Positions 1 through 8,027 of a stretch of DNA of 64,000 nucleotides are shown here, one piece after another (the first letter of the stretch is position 1; each line of letters starts with the position of its first letter). A program made the translations under genes and the position numbers. The stretch spans positions 51,030-115,029 of the forward strand of contig NZ_MBES01000057.1 of the NCBI RefSeq assembly GCF_001954195.1, read 5' to 3'. This stretch comes from Mycobacterium sp. IS-1264. Its GTDB lineage: Bacteria; Actinomycetota; Actinomycetes; Mycobacteriales; Mycobacteriaceae. The notes beneath the pieces were generated by a model, which saw only the letters and a list, made by a program, of their open reading frames with translations, made no database searches and was not told the origin of the DNA.

Positions 1-437
1 CCGTACTTGGACACCAGCACGCGCCACGACCGAAACGCGTCGGCGCCCGGTACCCGCTGCTCGATGACCGCCGGGATCAGGGCTTCCAGCACCCGTCCGG
101 TGCGGCCCAGCCGCAGGTGTGGGACCCGCCGGTGCGCGGCGGCGACCGTCGGGTCCCGCGGCGCGAAGCCCGAGACGTCGTCCTCGGACCCCAGCAGCGC
201 GGGCAGCGTCTCGACGAACTCCTCGGCGCCGGCGCCCCACGCCTCGCCGTGGGCGGCATTGGGCGCCGCGCGGCTGATCCGCGCCGTGACGGGTCCGCTG
301 TGCAGCAGGGAGGTTCGCCAGATCGCTCCGTCAGCGGTCATCCGAAAGCACGGATCCCGAGGGCCGCGGCGTAGTGGCGCGAGCGTGTGCCCGAAGCTGA
401 CGGTCCCAGCGAACGTCACCGTGCGCGCACTCTTCAC
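1..437 (-). CDS. AlkA-like DNA-3-methyladenine glycosylase, N-terminal part
   Basis: The gene runs off the left edge, so only about 145 N-terminal residues are visible. They include a conserved stretch near GHTLAPLRRGPRDPCFRM, then WRTSLLHSGPVTARI, which I associate with the mycobacterial AlkA/OGG-like family (Rv0142 type) involved in base-excision repair. The helix-hairpin-helix and catalytic Asp lie outside the window. I chose the GTG start at 437 because a GGAG lies about 5 bases upstream and an in-frame stop sits just before it; a shorter ATG at 341 would lose conserved residues. Family assignment rests partly on synteny with the genes that follow. Confidence 0.7.
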   Translation of the reverse strand, partial: MKSARTVTFAGTVSFGHTLAPLRRGPRDPCFRMTADGAIWRTSLLHSGPVTARISRAAPNAAHGEAWGAGAEEFVETLPALLGSEDDVSGFAPRDPTVAAAHRRVPHLRLGRTGRVLEALIPAVIEQRVPGADAFRSWRVLVSKY

Positions 438-518
438 AAAAGCTCCAGCTCACTCCGATCGCGGCCGCCGACCGCGCGATTGACCGTTCACCATCTTCCA
501 AGACAATATTGCGATGTG

Positions 519-902
519 ATGACGCCGTTCGATGGCCCGCAAGCCGAGCTGGCCTGGATGTTCCTGCAGAGCGTCTGCGAGGGCGGCGATGTGAATGAGG
601 GCTTCGCGCTGCTCAGCGACGAGTTCACCTACTGGAGCATCATCACGCGCGTGTCGTTCGACAAGGAGACGTTCCGCCGGGCCAACGAGCGACGCAGGCA
701 GATCGTCGAGATCAATCTCGACCTGTACCGCTGCGTCAACGAAGGCGACACGGTTGTCGTCGAGGCGCATGCCTCGGGAACCTCGAGGGACGGCGTCGAG
801 TACGACTCACCGTTTGTTTGCATCTTCGAGACCCGCGACGGGCAGATCGTGTCGATGCGCGAATACAGCGACACCAAGTCGGCCGCCGTGTTCACCGATT
901 GA
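519..902 (+). CDS. SnoaL-like / nuclear transport factor 2 fold protein (Rv0141c-like)
   Basis: This is a 127-residue single-domain protein of the cystatin-like NTF2/SnoaL fold. It begins with a helical stretch (ELAWMFLQSVCEGGDVNEGF), followed by FTYWSII and paired beta strands ending in FETRDGQIVSMREYSDT, a typical closing pattern of this superfamily. Members include ketosteroid isomerase-like enzymes and many uncharacterised binding proteins; no catalytic assignment is possible here. The ATG at 519 overlaps a GTG at 516, and either may be used. It faces the DUF427 gene and leaves only 3 bases between the two stop codons. Confidence 0.75.
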   Translation: MTPFDGPQAELAWMFLQSVCEGGDVNEGFALLSDEFTYWSIITRVSFDKETFRRANERRRQIVEINLDLYRCVNEGDTVVVEAHASGTSRDGVEYDSPFVCIFETRDGQIVSMREYSDTKSAAVFTD

Positions 903-905
903 ACG

Positions 906-1280
906 CTACGCCACGCTGATGTCGGCTTTGTTGGGGTAGAACGCGACGTGCCCGGCAATCGCCGCGACCGCCGGATAGGGCTGCTCGTACGTCCAGATCA
1001 CGTCCTCGACGGTGTCGCCGGCCGAGGTGGTCAGGCTGTAGTAGCTGGCGTCGCCTTTGAACGGGCAGTAGGTGCTGGTGTCGGTGCGGGTAAGCCGGTC
1101 GGAGACCACGTCGGCTAACGGAATGTATTGCACCGCAGGCAAAGTCGCCTCGCGCAATTCCAGTGCGGCGGTGGTGTCCGCGACCAGCTCGCCATTGACA
1201 CGAACCTGCACCCTTCGGTTGGTCGGCTCGATGGTGATCGGGTGCCCGGCGTTGGGTTCCAGGACTTGCCGGTGGGCCAT
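906..1280 (-). CDS. DUF427 domain protein (Rv0140-like)
   Basis: The 124-residue product is a complete DUF427 domain. Characteristic segments are RVQVRVNGELVADT near residue 26, REATLPAVQYIPLADV near 48 and the TYCPFKGDASYYSL motif near 70, followed by WTYEQPYP and GHVAFYPNKADI at the C-terminus. DUF427 is a small beta-rich fold of unknown biochemical role that is abundant in actinobacteria. A GGAGG lies about 9 bases before the ATG at 1280, which supports the start. It may be co-transcribed with the epimerase and SnoaL genes that lie upstream on the same strand. Confidence 0.85.
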   Translation of the reverse strand: MAHRQVLEPNAGHPITIEPTNRRVQVRVNGELVADTTAALELREATLPAVQYIPLADVVSDRLTRTDTSTYCPFKGDASYYSLTTSAGDTVEDVIWTYEQPYPAVAAIAGHVAFYPNKADISVA

Positions 1281-1354
1281 GGTTGATACCTCCTATGGAC
1301 GCGGATAAGGGATGCAACACCCGTCGGTGCTCAAGCCTTCCCGCGCGCCGGCGC

Positions 1355-2386
1355 CTATTCGGCCGGGGTGGGGGTGCTGTCCTTCGTGTCTTTGCGCGCG
1401 CCCTTCAGTGCGGCCCAGAACCGTGCCGCCTCGCGGATCGATTCCTCGACCGGACGTGGCTGCCAGCCCAGCTCGCGCTTCGCCTTGCTGCTGTCGACGT
1501 CGGCCTCGGCGCGCATCATGCGCACCGACCGGAGGCTGAGTTCGGAGTCCTTGCCGGTCAGCCGGGCCCTCAGGGTGCCCATTGCGGCCAGGGCATAGAG
1601 CACCGGCACCGAGATCGCGCGTCGCGGCGGTGGCACCCCGGCCTCGTCGGCCGCGATCCGCACGACATCGTTCAGCGCAAACATCCGCTCGGACACCAGG
1701 TATCGCTCGCCGATGCGGCCGCGCTCGGCGGCCAGGATCATGGCCCGGGCGGCGTCGTCGACGCCGACGACCTCCAGCTGGATGCCGTTCATCAGGAAGG
1801 GCAGCTTGCCGAACACCGCGCCGGCGATGAAGGCGCCGTGCGGGGTGCCTCCCCAGTCCCCGCTGCCGTAAGTGGTCGAGACGCACATGGCGACGGCCGG
1901 CAGGCCGGCCTCGGCCACGTACCGCATCACCAGGTCTTCGGCCTCAACCCGGGACTGCACATACGGAGTCAGCCCGCGGGGGTCGATCACGTCTTCTTCG
2001 GTCGCCACATGCCCGTGGCGACGGCCCACCGTCGCGTAGGTGCTGGTGAAGACGAACCGGCGCAGCGCGGGTTCTTTGACGGCGACATCGAGCACGTTGC
2101 GCAGGCCCTCGACGTTGGTGCGGAACAGCGGCGCGGGGTCACGCAACCACGCGCGGGTGTCGACCACGCAGTAGTACACGTCGTCGACGCCGTCCATCGC
2201 CTCGCGCAACGTGGCGGTGTCGAACACGTCGCCCTGAAACCGCGTCAGCGCAAGGTCGTCGACGGCACGGGTATTGGCATTCGCGCGCACCATCGCTCGT
2301 ACCTCGGCGCCGTCGGCGACGAGCTGACGGGTCACGTGTGAACCCAGAAATCCGTTGGCGCCGATGACCAACTTGGGTGCGTTCAT
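1355..2386 (-). CDS. NAD(P)-dependent epimerase/dehydratase (Rv0139-like)
   Basis: This 343-residue extended short-chain dehydrogenase begins with a Rossmann nucleotide-binding motif (VIGANGFLGSHVTRQL, GxxGxxG-type, residues 7-22). It carries acidic and polar residues typical of NAD-dependent epimerases and a catalytic-type region around TSTYATVGRRHG. The family acts on sugars, dihydroflavonols or sterols; the substrate here is unknown. Its ATG overlaps the stop of the upstream SnoaL-like gene by 4 bases (ATGA), so the two are translationally coupled and probably act on the same substrate. The C-terminal residues, rich in Lys and Thr, are probably disordered. Confidence 0.85.
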   Translation of the reverse strand: MNAPKLVIGANGFLGSHVTRQLVADGAEVRAMVRANANTRAVDDLALTRFQGDVFDTATLREAMDGVDDVYYCVVDTRAWLRDPAPLFRTNVEGLRNVLDVAVKEPALRRFVFTSTYATVGRRHGHVATEEDVIDPRGLTPYVQSRVEAEDLVMRYVAEAGLPAVAMCVSTTYGSGDWGGTPHGAFIAGAVFGKLPFLMNGIQLEVVGVDDAARAMILAAERGRIGERYLVSERMFALNDVVRIAADEAGVPPPRRAISVPVLYALAAMGTLRARLTGKDSELSLRSVRMMRAEADVDSSKAKRELGWQPRPVEESIREAARFWAALKGARKDTKDSTPTPAE

Positions 2387-2889
2387 TCCGCTCCTCCGTA
2401 CTGGCGCATCCACCGTTCGGCGTCTTCGTCGAGCGTGCCCAGGGCCTGCGCCTTGCGGCACCATTTCATCCCCGCCCGCAGGAAGCGCAACGGGTTGTAG
2501 ATGTCTTCTTCGCGGCACCACAGGCCGTCGCCGGCGTAGGTGATGATCGTGATGTTCGTCGCGCTGATGACGCTGCCGTCGCCCGGGTCGCGCATCGGGT
2601 TGTCCAGTTCGAGGATGACCCGGCCGGTGGGCTCGTCGATGACCGACCACAACGTCGGGAACGCCACCATGTGGCTTCCGGGGAAAGTCGTCATCGTTTG
2701 CTTGATCCACTCCCGCACTTCGTCGCGGCCGTGCATGGTGCCCGCCGCGTGCTCGATGTATTCGACGTCGGGTGTGTACTGCTGCACCCAGGCGTCCCAG
2801 TCGCGGGTTTCGGCGGCCCGGGCCACCGTCTCCTCGAACTTCTCGAAGGCGTCGGACAGTTCGCTGCGGGAGAACGCCGGCGTGCTCAC
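2383..2889 (-). CDS. SnoaL-like polyketide cyclase-fold protein (Rv0138-like)
   Basis: This 168-residue NTF2-fold protein has the aromatic pocket pattern WDAWVQQYTPDVEYIEHAAGTMHGRDEVREW in its N-terminal half, followed by core strands ending ITYAGDGLWCREEDIYNP. The pattern matches the SnoaL/ketosteroid isomerase superfamily. The start is GTG at 2889. It is the first gene of a two-gene unit and its stop overlaps the start of the epimerase. It probably binds or isomerises an intermediate that the epimerase reduces, but that is inference from the coupling alone. Confidence 0.8.
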   Translation of the reverse strand: MSTPAFSRSELSDAFEKFEETVARAAETRDWDAWVQQYTPDVEYIEHAAGTMHGRDEVREWIKQTMTTFPGSHMVAFPTLWSVIDEPTGRVILELDNPMRDPGDGSVISATNITIITYAGDGLWCREEDIYNPLRFLRAGMKWCRKAQALGTLDEDAERWMRQYGGAE

Positions 2890-2979
2890 GCGGGCCTCTT
2901 CGCGCCGTTGCGGGTCATCGGCGGAGTGTAGCCTGGGCTGGGATCAGACCGGAGTTGTGGCCGATCAGGAAGGCGAGCA

Positions 2980-3516
2980 ATGACCGAATCCCAAAGTGCC
3001 CCCCAAAAAGCGATTCTGGCCGGCGGCTGCTTTTGGGGAATGCAAGACCTGATCCGCAAACAGCCCGGCGTGATCTCGACGCGGGTCGGCTACAGCGGCG
3101 GCGACACCCCCAACGCGACCTACCGCAACCACGGCACCCACGCCGAGGCCGTGGAGATCGTCTACGACCCCGCCATCACCGACTACCGCACACTGCTGGA
3201 GTTCTTCTTCCAAATCCACGATCCGACAACGAAAGACCGCCAGGGCAACGACAGGGGCCCCAGCTACCGGTCGGCGATCTTCTACACCGACGACGAGCAG
3301 AAGCGCGTCGCGCTGGACACCATCGCCGACGTCGAGGCCTCCGGCCTATGGCCCGGCAAGGTCGTGACGGAGGTCAGCCCGGCGGGGGACTTCTGGGAAG
3401 CCGAGCCCGAGCACCAGGACTACCTGCAGCGCTACCCCGGTGGGTACACCTGTCACTACATTCGCCCGGGCTGGAAGTTGCCGCGCCGCGCCACCGCGGA
3501 CCAAGCCAACCGCTGA
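2980..3516 (+). CDS. msrA: Peptide methionine sulfoxide reductase MsrA
   Basis: MsrA reduces the S-epimer of methionine sulfoxide in proteins using thioredoxin. The catalytic GCFWG motif is at residues 16-20 (Cys17), and the conserved [37 protein letters not shown] and [14 protein letters not shown] blocks follow in order. A second cysteine near the C-terminus ([10 protein letters not shown]) is placed like a resolving Cys. The length of 178 residues is normal. The gene lies divergent from the SnoaL-epimerase pair and converges on the P450 gene, leaving 4 bases between the stops. Confidence 0.96.
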   Translation: MTESQSAPQKAILAGGCFWGMQDLIRKQPGVISTRVGYSGGDTPNATYRNHGTHAEAVEIVYDPAITDYRTLLEFFFQIHDPTTKDRQGNDRGPSYRSAIFYTDDEQKRVALDTIADVEASGLWPGKVVTEVSPAGDFWEAEPEHQDYLQRYPGGYTCHYIRPGWKLPRRATADQANR

Positions 3517-3526
3517 ACGCTCAGCG
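3511..3526. terminator. Short inverted repeat covering both stop codons of msrA and the P450 gene
   Basis: CGCTGA-ACGC-TCAGCG is a perfect 6-bp stem with a 4-base loop. The TGA of msrA and the TGA of the convergent P450 gene both fall in the stem. There is no T-run, so it is at most a weak bidirectional terminator or an mRNA 3'-end stabiliser. Confidence 0.4.
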
Positions 3527-4846
3527 CCTGCGCACCACGATCCGTCCGCCGTCCTTCGGGGTGTAGGCGACACCGCGGCAGTGCCACCGCTCTCCCGGCG
3601 CCGAGGTGGTCTCGATCGTGAAGTGGCGCAACACCGTTCGTAGCACCACGTCCATCTCCATGTTGGCGAACGCGGCGCCCACGCACCGCCTGGCCCCACC
3701 GCCGAAGGGAATCCACGCGAACGAAGATGGCTTGGTCCCGATGTAGCGCTGCGGATCGAAGCGCTCCGGGTCGGGGAAGACGCTCGGGTTCTCGTGTATC
3801 TGCGCGATGCTGACGATCATCGAATACCCACGGGGAATGGTCCATTCGCCGAGTTGGTAAGTCGGTGGGTAGACGCGGCGAGCGGCGAAGTCGATCACGG
3901 TTCTGGCCCGCTGGACTTCCAGAATCGTCGCCTGGCGTAGCTCGCTGCCGCCGTTGTCGGCCTCCTCGACCAGGGCCGCCAGCAGATCCGGGTGGCGGGT
4001 GATCCGCTCGAACGCCCAGCCGAGCGTGGCCGCGGTGGTCTCGTGGCCCGCCGCCAGCAGGGTGAGCAGCTCGTCGCCAATGTCCTTGCGCGACATGAGC
4101 GAACCATCGTCGTAGGTGCTGCGCAGCATCAGCGCGAGGACGTCCGTGCGCTCTTCGAAGTTCGGATCCGCACGCTCGGCCGCGATCAGCTTGTCGATGA
4201 CGATGTCGTATTGGCGCCGCCATTGGGCCAGTCGGCCCCACGGGCTGAACCGGCCATAGGTCCGCGCGGGCTTCGGCAGCGCGGCCAAGCGCGATCCCAG
4301 GGTGACCCACGGCGGGATGATCCGGCGCAGCTCGTCCAGTTCGGCCCCGTCGGCCCCGAACACCGCGCGCAGGATGGCGTTGAGCGTGATGCGCATCGTC
4401 GACGGCATCGTCGCGAAGGGCTCGCCCTCCGGCCAACCGGCGCTCTCGCGCAGCGTCTCCTCTTCGATGATCGCCTCGTAGTTCTTCATGCTCCTGCCGT
4501 GAAACGGCGGCGCCAGCAGCCGGCGCCTACGGCGGTGATCGTCGCGGTCGAGTGCGAATACCGAACCGCTCCCGAACATCCGGCTCAAGTTGGGCTGGAT
4601 ATTGCCGAGCTCGTCGGGGCTGGTGGTGAAGATTTGCTTGGCCAGGTCCGGCTCACCGACCACCACGACGCGGCCGAACATCGGGAGGTTGATCGCGAAG
4701 ACGTTGCCGTAGCGGCGCGCCAGGAGTTTGATCATCCCCCGCCGCGACGTCGCGAAGAAAAGACCGCAGAGCGGCTTCGGGATCCGGGCCGCCGGAGGCA
4801 ACCTGACTGCTTGGGAAACCGGTGGGGCGGTGACTAATTCGCTCAA
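3521..4846 (-). CDS. cyp138: Cytochrome P450 (CYP138-like)
   Basis: This is a complete P450 of about 441 residues. The I-helix oxygen-binding motif AGHETTAAT is present, as are the K-helix EVQR (ExxR) and the heme-ligand loop FGGGARRCVG, with the axial Cys at about residue 388. The symbol is by family resemblance and synteny with msrA, a TetR gene and ephF (Rv0137c-Rv0134 order); the substrate is unknown. I chose a TTG start at 4846 because GGGAG precedes it by about 6 bases and the length then fits the family. The frame is open further upstream to 4954, but that would cross the operator region. Confidence 0.88.
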   Translation of the reverse strand: MSELVTAPPVSQAVRLPPAARIPKPLCGLFFATSRRGMIKLLARRYGNVFAINLPMFGRVVVVGEPDLAKQIFTTSPDELGNIQPNLSRMFGSGSVFALDRDDHRRRRRLLAPPFHGRSMKNYEAIIEEETLRESAGWPEGEPFATMPSTMRITLNAILRAVFGADGAELDELRRIIPPWVTLGSRLAALPKPARTYGRFSPWGRLAQWRRQYDIVIDKLIAAERADPNFEERTDVLALMLRSTYDDGSLMSRKDIGDELLTLLAAGHETTAATLGWAFERITRHPDLLAALVEEADNGGSELRQATILEVQRARTVIDFAARRVYPPTYQLGEWTIPRGYSMIVSIAQIHENPSVFPDPERFDPQRYIGTKPSSFAWIPFGGGARRCVGAAFANMEMDVVLRTVLRHFTIETTSAPGERWHCRGVAYTPKDGGRIVVRRR

Positions 4847-4879
4847 TGCGTGCTCCCAACATCTGCCCCGAGGCGGGGT

Positions 4880-4929
4880 GGTACCGCGGTGTACCGCAGA
4901 TCTTTCCCTGTACGGTACTCTGGAGTACC
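4880..4929. promoter_or_regulatory. Two 16-bp palindromes between the P450 and TetR genes, probable TetR operators
   Basis: Bases 4880-4895 (GGTACCGCGGTGTACC) and 4914-4929 (GGTACTCTGGAGTACC) have the same length and share outer half-sites GGTAC/GTACC. The second has perfect 7-bp arms. Their centres are 34 bp apart in the divergent promoter region, a typical arrangement for a TetR repressor controlling both itself and a P450. Confidence 0.65.
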
Positions 4930-4969
4930 AAACCTGACAAGGTGCCGTATTCACCGAAAGGGGTCGGCC

Positions 4970-5587
4970 GTGACATCAGCGGCTGTCGATGCCGTACGCG
5001 GCGATGCACCCGCCGAGCCGGACCCGTTTCGGATGCGCCTGCTCGACGGCCTCGCCACCTCGATCGGCGAGCGCGGCTACCGCACCACCACGGTCGCCGA
5101 CATCGTTCGCCACGCGCGCACGTCCAAGCGCACGTTCTACGACCACTTCGCGGGCAAGGAACAATGCTTCCTCGAGCTGGTGCTTGCCACCATCGAAAAA
5201 CTTGCCGAAAGCATCGCCGCGGCGGTCGATCCCGAGGCGGACTGGCATCAGCAGATCCGTCAGGCCGTCGAGGCCTACGTCGGATTCATCGAGTCCCGTC
5301 CGGCGATCACGTTGAGCTGGATTCGCGAACTCCCGTCGTTGGGTGCCGTTGCCCGGCCCGTCCAGCGGCGCGTGCTGCAGTTGCTGTCGGACCTGCTGAT
5401 CGACCTCAGCGCCAGCCCCGGCTTCCGGCGGGCCGGCCTGCGGCCGCTGACCCCGCCGCTGGCCGTGATCCTGCTCGGTGGTCTACGCGAACTGACCGCG
5501 CTGGCCGTCGAGGACGGACGAGCGGTCCGTGAGATCGTCGAACCGGCCGTCGATGCGTCCATAGCCCTGCTCGGCCCGCGGCACTAG
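4970..5587 (+). CDS. TetR-family transcriptional regulator (Rv0135c-like)
   Basis: This 205-residue regulator has an N-terminal TetR helix-turn-helix at residues about 26-70 (GYRTTTVADIVRHARTSKRTFYDHFAGKEQCF), followed by an all-helical ligand-binding domain. The GTG at 4970 follows a GAAAGGGG ribosome-binding site. It is divergent from the P450 gene, and the shared region carries two matching palindromes, so it most likely represses the P450 and itself and releases in response to a P450 substrate or product. The ligand cannot be predicted. Confidence 0.9.
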   Translation: MTSAAVDAVRGDAPAEPDPFRMRLLDGLATSIGERGYRTTTVADIVRHARTSKRTFYDHFAGKEQCFLELVLATIEKLAESIAAAVDPEADWHQQIRQAVEAYVGFIESRPAITLSWIRELPSLGAVARPVQRRVLQLLSDLLIDLSASPGFRRAGLRPLTPPLAVILLGGLRELTALAVEDGRAVREIVEPAVDASIALLGPRH

Positions 5588-5596
5588 GCTCGGGCG

Positions 5597-5809
5597 ATGC
5601 GCCTATCCACCCGAAACCAGCTCAAAGGGACCATCACCGAGGTCGAACTCGGCAGCGTAATGGCGATCGTGAAGGTCAAGCTCGACGGCGGAGAACAGGT
5701 CGTCACGTCCTCGGTCACCAAGGATGCCGCGACCGACCTCGGCCTCGCGGTGGGGCAGCCGGCGACCGTGTTCATCAAGTCCACCGAAGTCACTATCGGC
5801 GTCGAGTAA
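5597..5809 (+). CDS. Stand-alone TOBE/Mop-domain protein (molybdopterin or oxyanion binding)
   Basis: This 70-residue protein is a single TOBE domain: MRLSTRNQLKGTITEVELG, then VMAIVKVKLDGGEQVV, SSVTKDAATDLGL and VFIKSTEVTIGVE. Such free-standing Mop proteins bind molybdate or tungstate as oligomers; in other proteins the domain is the C-terminal sensor of ModE or ModC. No molybdate transporter or molybdoenzyme is adjacent, so a storage or buffering role is only inference. It starts 9 bases after the TetR stop and may share its transcript. Confidence 0.85.
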   Translation: MRLSTRNQLKGTITEVELGSVMAIVKVKLDGGEQVVTSSVTKDAATDLGLAVGQPATVFIKSTEVTIGVE

Positions 5810-5836
5810 ACCCCGAAAAGCGCTGCCGCGGTTTAC
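5806..5836. terminator. Inverted repeat containing the stop codons of the TOBE gene and ephF
   Basis: GTAAACC (5806-5812) and GGTTTAC (5830-5836) form a perfect 7-bp stem around a 17-base spacer. Both TAA stop codons lie in the arms. It is a candidate shared terminator for the convergent pair, without a clear U-run on either strand. Confidence 0.4.
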
Positions 5837-6732
5837 GTTTCGAGGCGAAGGAACGCGCGTATCCGGTCGAGTACCAGCTCGGGTCGCTGCTCGACGATCC
5901 AGTGCCCGGCATCGTCGACCAGCTCGACCTCGAAATCGCTTATGCGCTCGGCATATCCGTCGGTCAGATCGGCGGTGATCACCGGGTCTTTGGTGCCCGT
6001 CAGCCATCGAACGGGAACGTTCACCCGCGCGTCGTCGTACTCGCCGCGCATCCAGCGCAGCATCTCCTTGGTCTGGAACGAGCGGTACCAGCGCGAGCCC
6101 GCCTCGGCGTGCCCGGGCTGTCGCATGCACTCGATGTACATGCGGATGTTGTCGTCGGGCAGCGTGAAGCCACCGCCAACCCAAGAGCCCAGCAGCCGGA
6201 CGAAGCGGGAGTCGGGGTTGCTGATGATCCGCGGACCGATGACCGGCAGCGAAATGGGGATCTGATACCAGAGCCGCCAGATGTTGCGGACGGTCGACGG
6301 GCCGCGCTTCACCCAGGGCGCCAAGGTGTTCACCCCGAAAAAGCCGGTCACCTTCTCCGGATGGCGCAGCATCATGATGAACGCGACCGGCCCGCCCCAG
6401 TCGTGGGCGACGAGCTTCACCGTGGCGACGCCCAACCGGTCCAGGACGCCCGCCAGGTCGTCGGCCATCTCGCTCTTGAGGTAACTGGTGCGCGGCGCTG
6501 AACTCCAGCCCGCGCCGCGCAGATCGGGACACAGCACCCGGTAGCCGTCGGCGGCCAGCGGCCCGATCATCTCGTGCCACTCCCACCAGTTCTCCGGGAA
6601 GCCGTGGACGAGCATGACCGCCGGCCCGTCCGCGGGACCGGCATCGGCGACGTGGATGGTGACGCCGTCGCCCAGATCCACGTACCTGTGTTCCAAAGCG
6701 ATAGCGCCGTCGACAGCGGGCATGGTGACCAT
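5833..6732 (-). CDS. ephF: Alpha/beta hydrolase, epoxide hydrolase EphF-like
   Basis: This 299-residue alpha/beta-hydrolase has the oxyanion HGFP motif (MLVHGFPENWWEW) near residue 42. The nucleophile elbow is VAHDWGGPVAF near residue 110, with Asp as nucleophile as in epoxide hydrolases, and the catalytic His is in DDAGHWIVEQRP near the C-terminus. Lid tyrosines are plausible in the cap domain. The family opens epoxides to diols. The position next to the P450 and TetR genes matches the M. tuberculosis ephF neighbourhood. An alternative ATG lies three codons downstream (6723). Confidence 0.85.
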   Translation of the reverse strand: MVTMPAVDGAIALEHRYVDLGDGVTIHVADAGPADGPAVMLVHGFPENWWEWHEMIGPLAADGYRVLCPDLRGAGWSSAPRTSYLKSEMADDLAGVLDRLGVATVKLVAHDWGGPVAFIMMLRHPEKVTGFFGVNTLAPWVKRGPSTVRNIWRLWYQIPISLPVIGPRIISNPDSRFVRLLGSWVGGGFTLPDDNIRMYIECMRQPGHAEAGSRWYRSFQTKEMLRWMRGEYDDARVNVPVRWLTGTKDPVITADLTDGYAERISDFEVELVDDAGHWIVEQRPELVLDRIRAFLRLET

Positions 6733-6753
6733 GCTCAGAAGGTAGCGGACGCC

Positions 6754-7998
6754 CTATGCCAGAAAGCGCTCGACGTACGGTGCGAAGCGTGCCCGCAGAT
6801 CGTCCTGGGTCAGCCCGAACATCTCGCACGACGTCTCGACGTTGCCCAGCCGGCCGCGCTGGTGGCCCGACAGGTAGCCCCCGATCGCCGCGCGCGCCTC
6901 TTCGGTGAACGGTTCACCGGCCAGCGCGTAGACGCGCTCGGCGACGCCGAGTTCGTCGGCCATGAAGTCGTCGAAACGGATGTCGATCGAGCGATCCGGA
7001 CCGATGGTGTCGCGGTCGCGGATGAGCGCGCCGAGCATGTCCTCCAAACGGTCGATCCAGAAACTCGCGATCCGCTGCACCGGCACCGGGGAGCGGTGCA
7101 TGCGCGCGGAGTAGGTGATCATCGCGATCATCGACAATGCGACCGGCACCGGGTCGCGATGGGTGAACACGACGATGCTGTCGGGGAAGACGCGGTTCAG
7201 CACCGGCACCTGCTCGAGATGCTGGGGCGACTTCAGCAGCCACCGCCGGCCGCCGCGCAGGAACTGCATCGCCTTGAGTTGGCGCGCGAGGTACTCGTAG
7301 TGCGGCGTCTGGTCGTGGGCCTGGTAGTAGTCGCGCCAGCGCGGCACGTCGCCGAGCGTCTCGAAGAGCATCGTCGAGAAGTCGTTGGCCAGGAGCTGGA
7401 TCTCCTCGTGGACGTGGTCGGTGGTCATCTCGTGCATGAGCGCGAAATGCGGCATCACGGTGTTGAGCACGCTGATCGCGACGTCCATCCGCGCCCGCCG
7501 AGGATCCGGGTCCAGACCCGCCTCCTGCGGCAGCGGGAACGGTTCGACGCTTTCCCAATACGGCATCGTTCGGAAGGTCGGCGGCGCCGCCAGCAGATTG
7601 TGCAAGTGGGTCGTGCCGGTGCGTGGCAGACCGGCGATCACCACCGGCGCCCGCAGCTCGATGTCGTCGATCTCGGGATGCCGTCCCACGAGGTCGGTCA
7701 GCAGCAGCCGGTTCTTGAGCAATTGCAGGAGCTGCCCGTAGAAGTTGACGACCCCGGCGCCGTGCAGGCCGTCGATGTCCCGCAGCGCGCCGAGGTAGAC
7801 GTCGAGCCGTTCTCTGTAGTCGTCTGGGCCGAAATCGTCCAGGCCGGTGTCGGCGCTGGCCTGCGCATGGAGCGCGTCGGCGTTCAGCGGGCAGTGCGGG
7901 GCCATCGCGGCCATCATGTCGAGGATCTGCTGCGCCTCGGTGCTGAACCGGGGCTGGGCCAGGTCGTCGAGGCGGACGTGCATCGCGGCTTCGGTCAC
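6754..7998 (-). CDS. Sulfotransferase family protein
   Basis: This 414-residue cytosolic sulfotransferase-like protein has a 5'-PAPS phosphosulfate loop (VVIAGLPRTGTTHLHNLLAAPP) near residue 117. A PAPS 3'-phosphate-binding-type segment, FPDSIVVFTHRDPVPVALS, lies near 272. A C-terminal KxxG-like region is less clear. Mycobacterial members of this group are numerous and mostly unassigned; they transfer sulfate to glycolipids or small metabolites. The GTG at 7998 is used, although an ATG at 7983 is possible. It is divergent from a TetR gene, with only 28 bases between, so it is probably its target. Confidence 0.85.
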   Translation of the reverse strand: MTEAAMHVRLDDLAQPRFSTEAQQILDMMAAMAPHCPLNADALHAQASADTGLDDFGPDDYRERLDVYLGALRDIDGLHGAGVVNFYGQLLQLLKNRLLLTDLVGRHPEIDDIELRAPVVIAGLPRTGTTHLHNLLAAPPTFRTMPYWESVEPFPLPQEAGLDPDPRRARMDVAISVLNTVMPHFALMHEMTTDHVHEEIQLLANDFSTMLFETLGDVPRWRDYYQAHDQTPHYEYLARQLKAMQFLRGGRRWLLKSPQHLEQVPVLNRVFPDSIVVFTHRDPVPVALSMIAMITYSARMHRSPVPVQRIASFWIDRLEDMLGALIRDRDTIGPDRSIDIRFDDFMADELGVAERVYALAGEPFTEEARAAIGGYLSGHQRGRLGNVETSCEMFGLTQDDLRARFAPYVERFLA

Positions 7999-8009
7999 GG
8001 CGACTTATG

Positions 8010-8027
8010 TTACTCTGAGTTTCGTAA
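8010..8027. promoter_or_regulatory. Candidate TetR operator between the sulfotransferase and TetR genes
   Basis: TTAC (8010-8013) and GTAA (8024-8027) are separated by 10 bases, and a 9-bp palindrome ACTCTGAGT (8012-8020) overlaps the left arm. The site fills nearly the whole 28-base divergent gap and touches the TetR ATG. The arms are short, so this is tentative. Confidence 0.35.
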
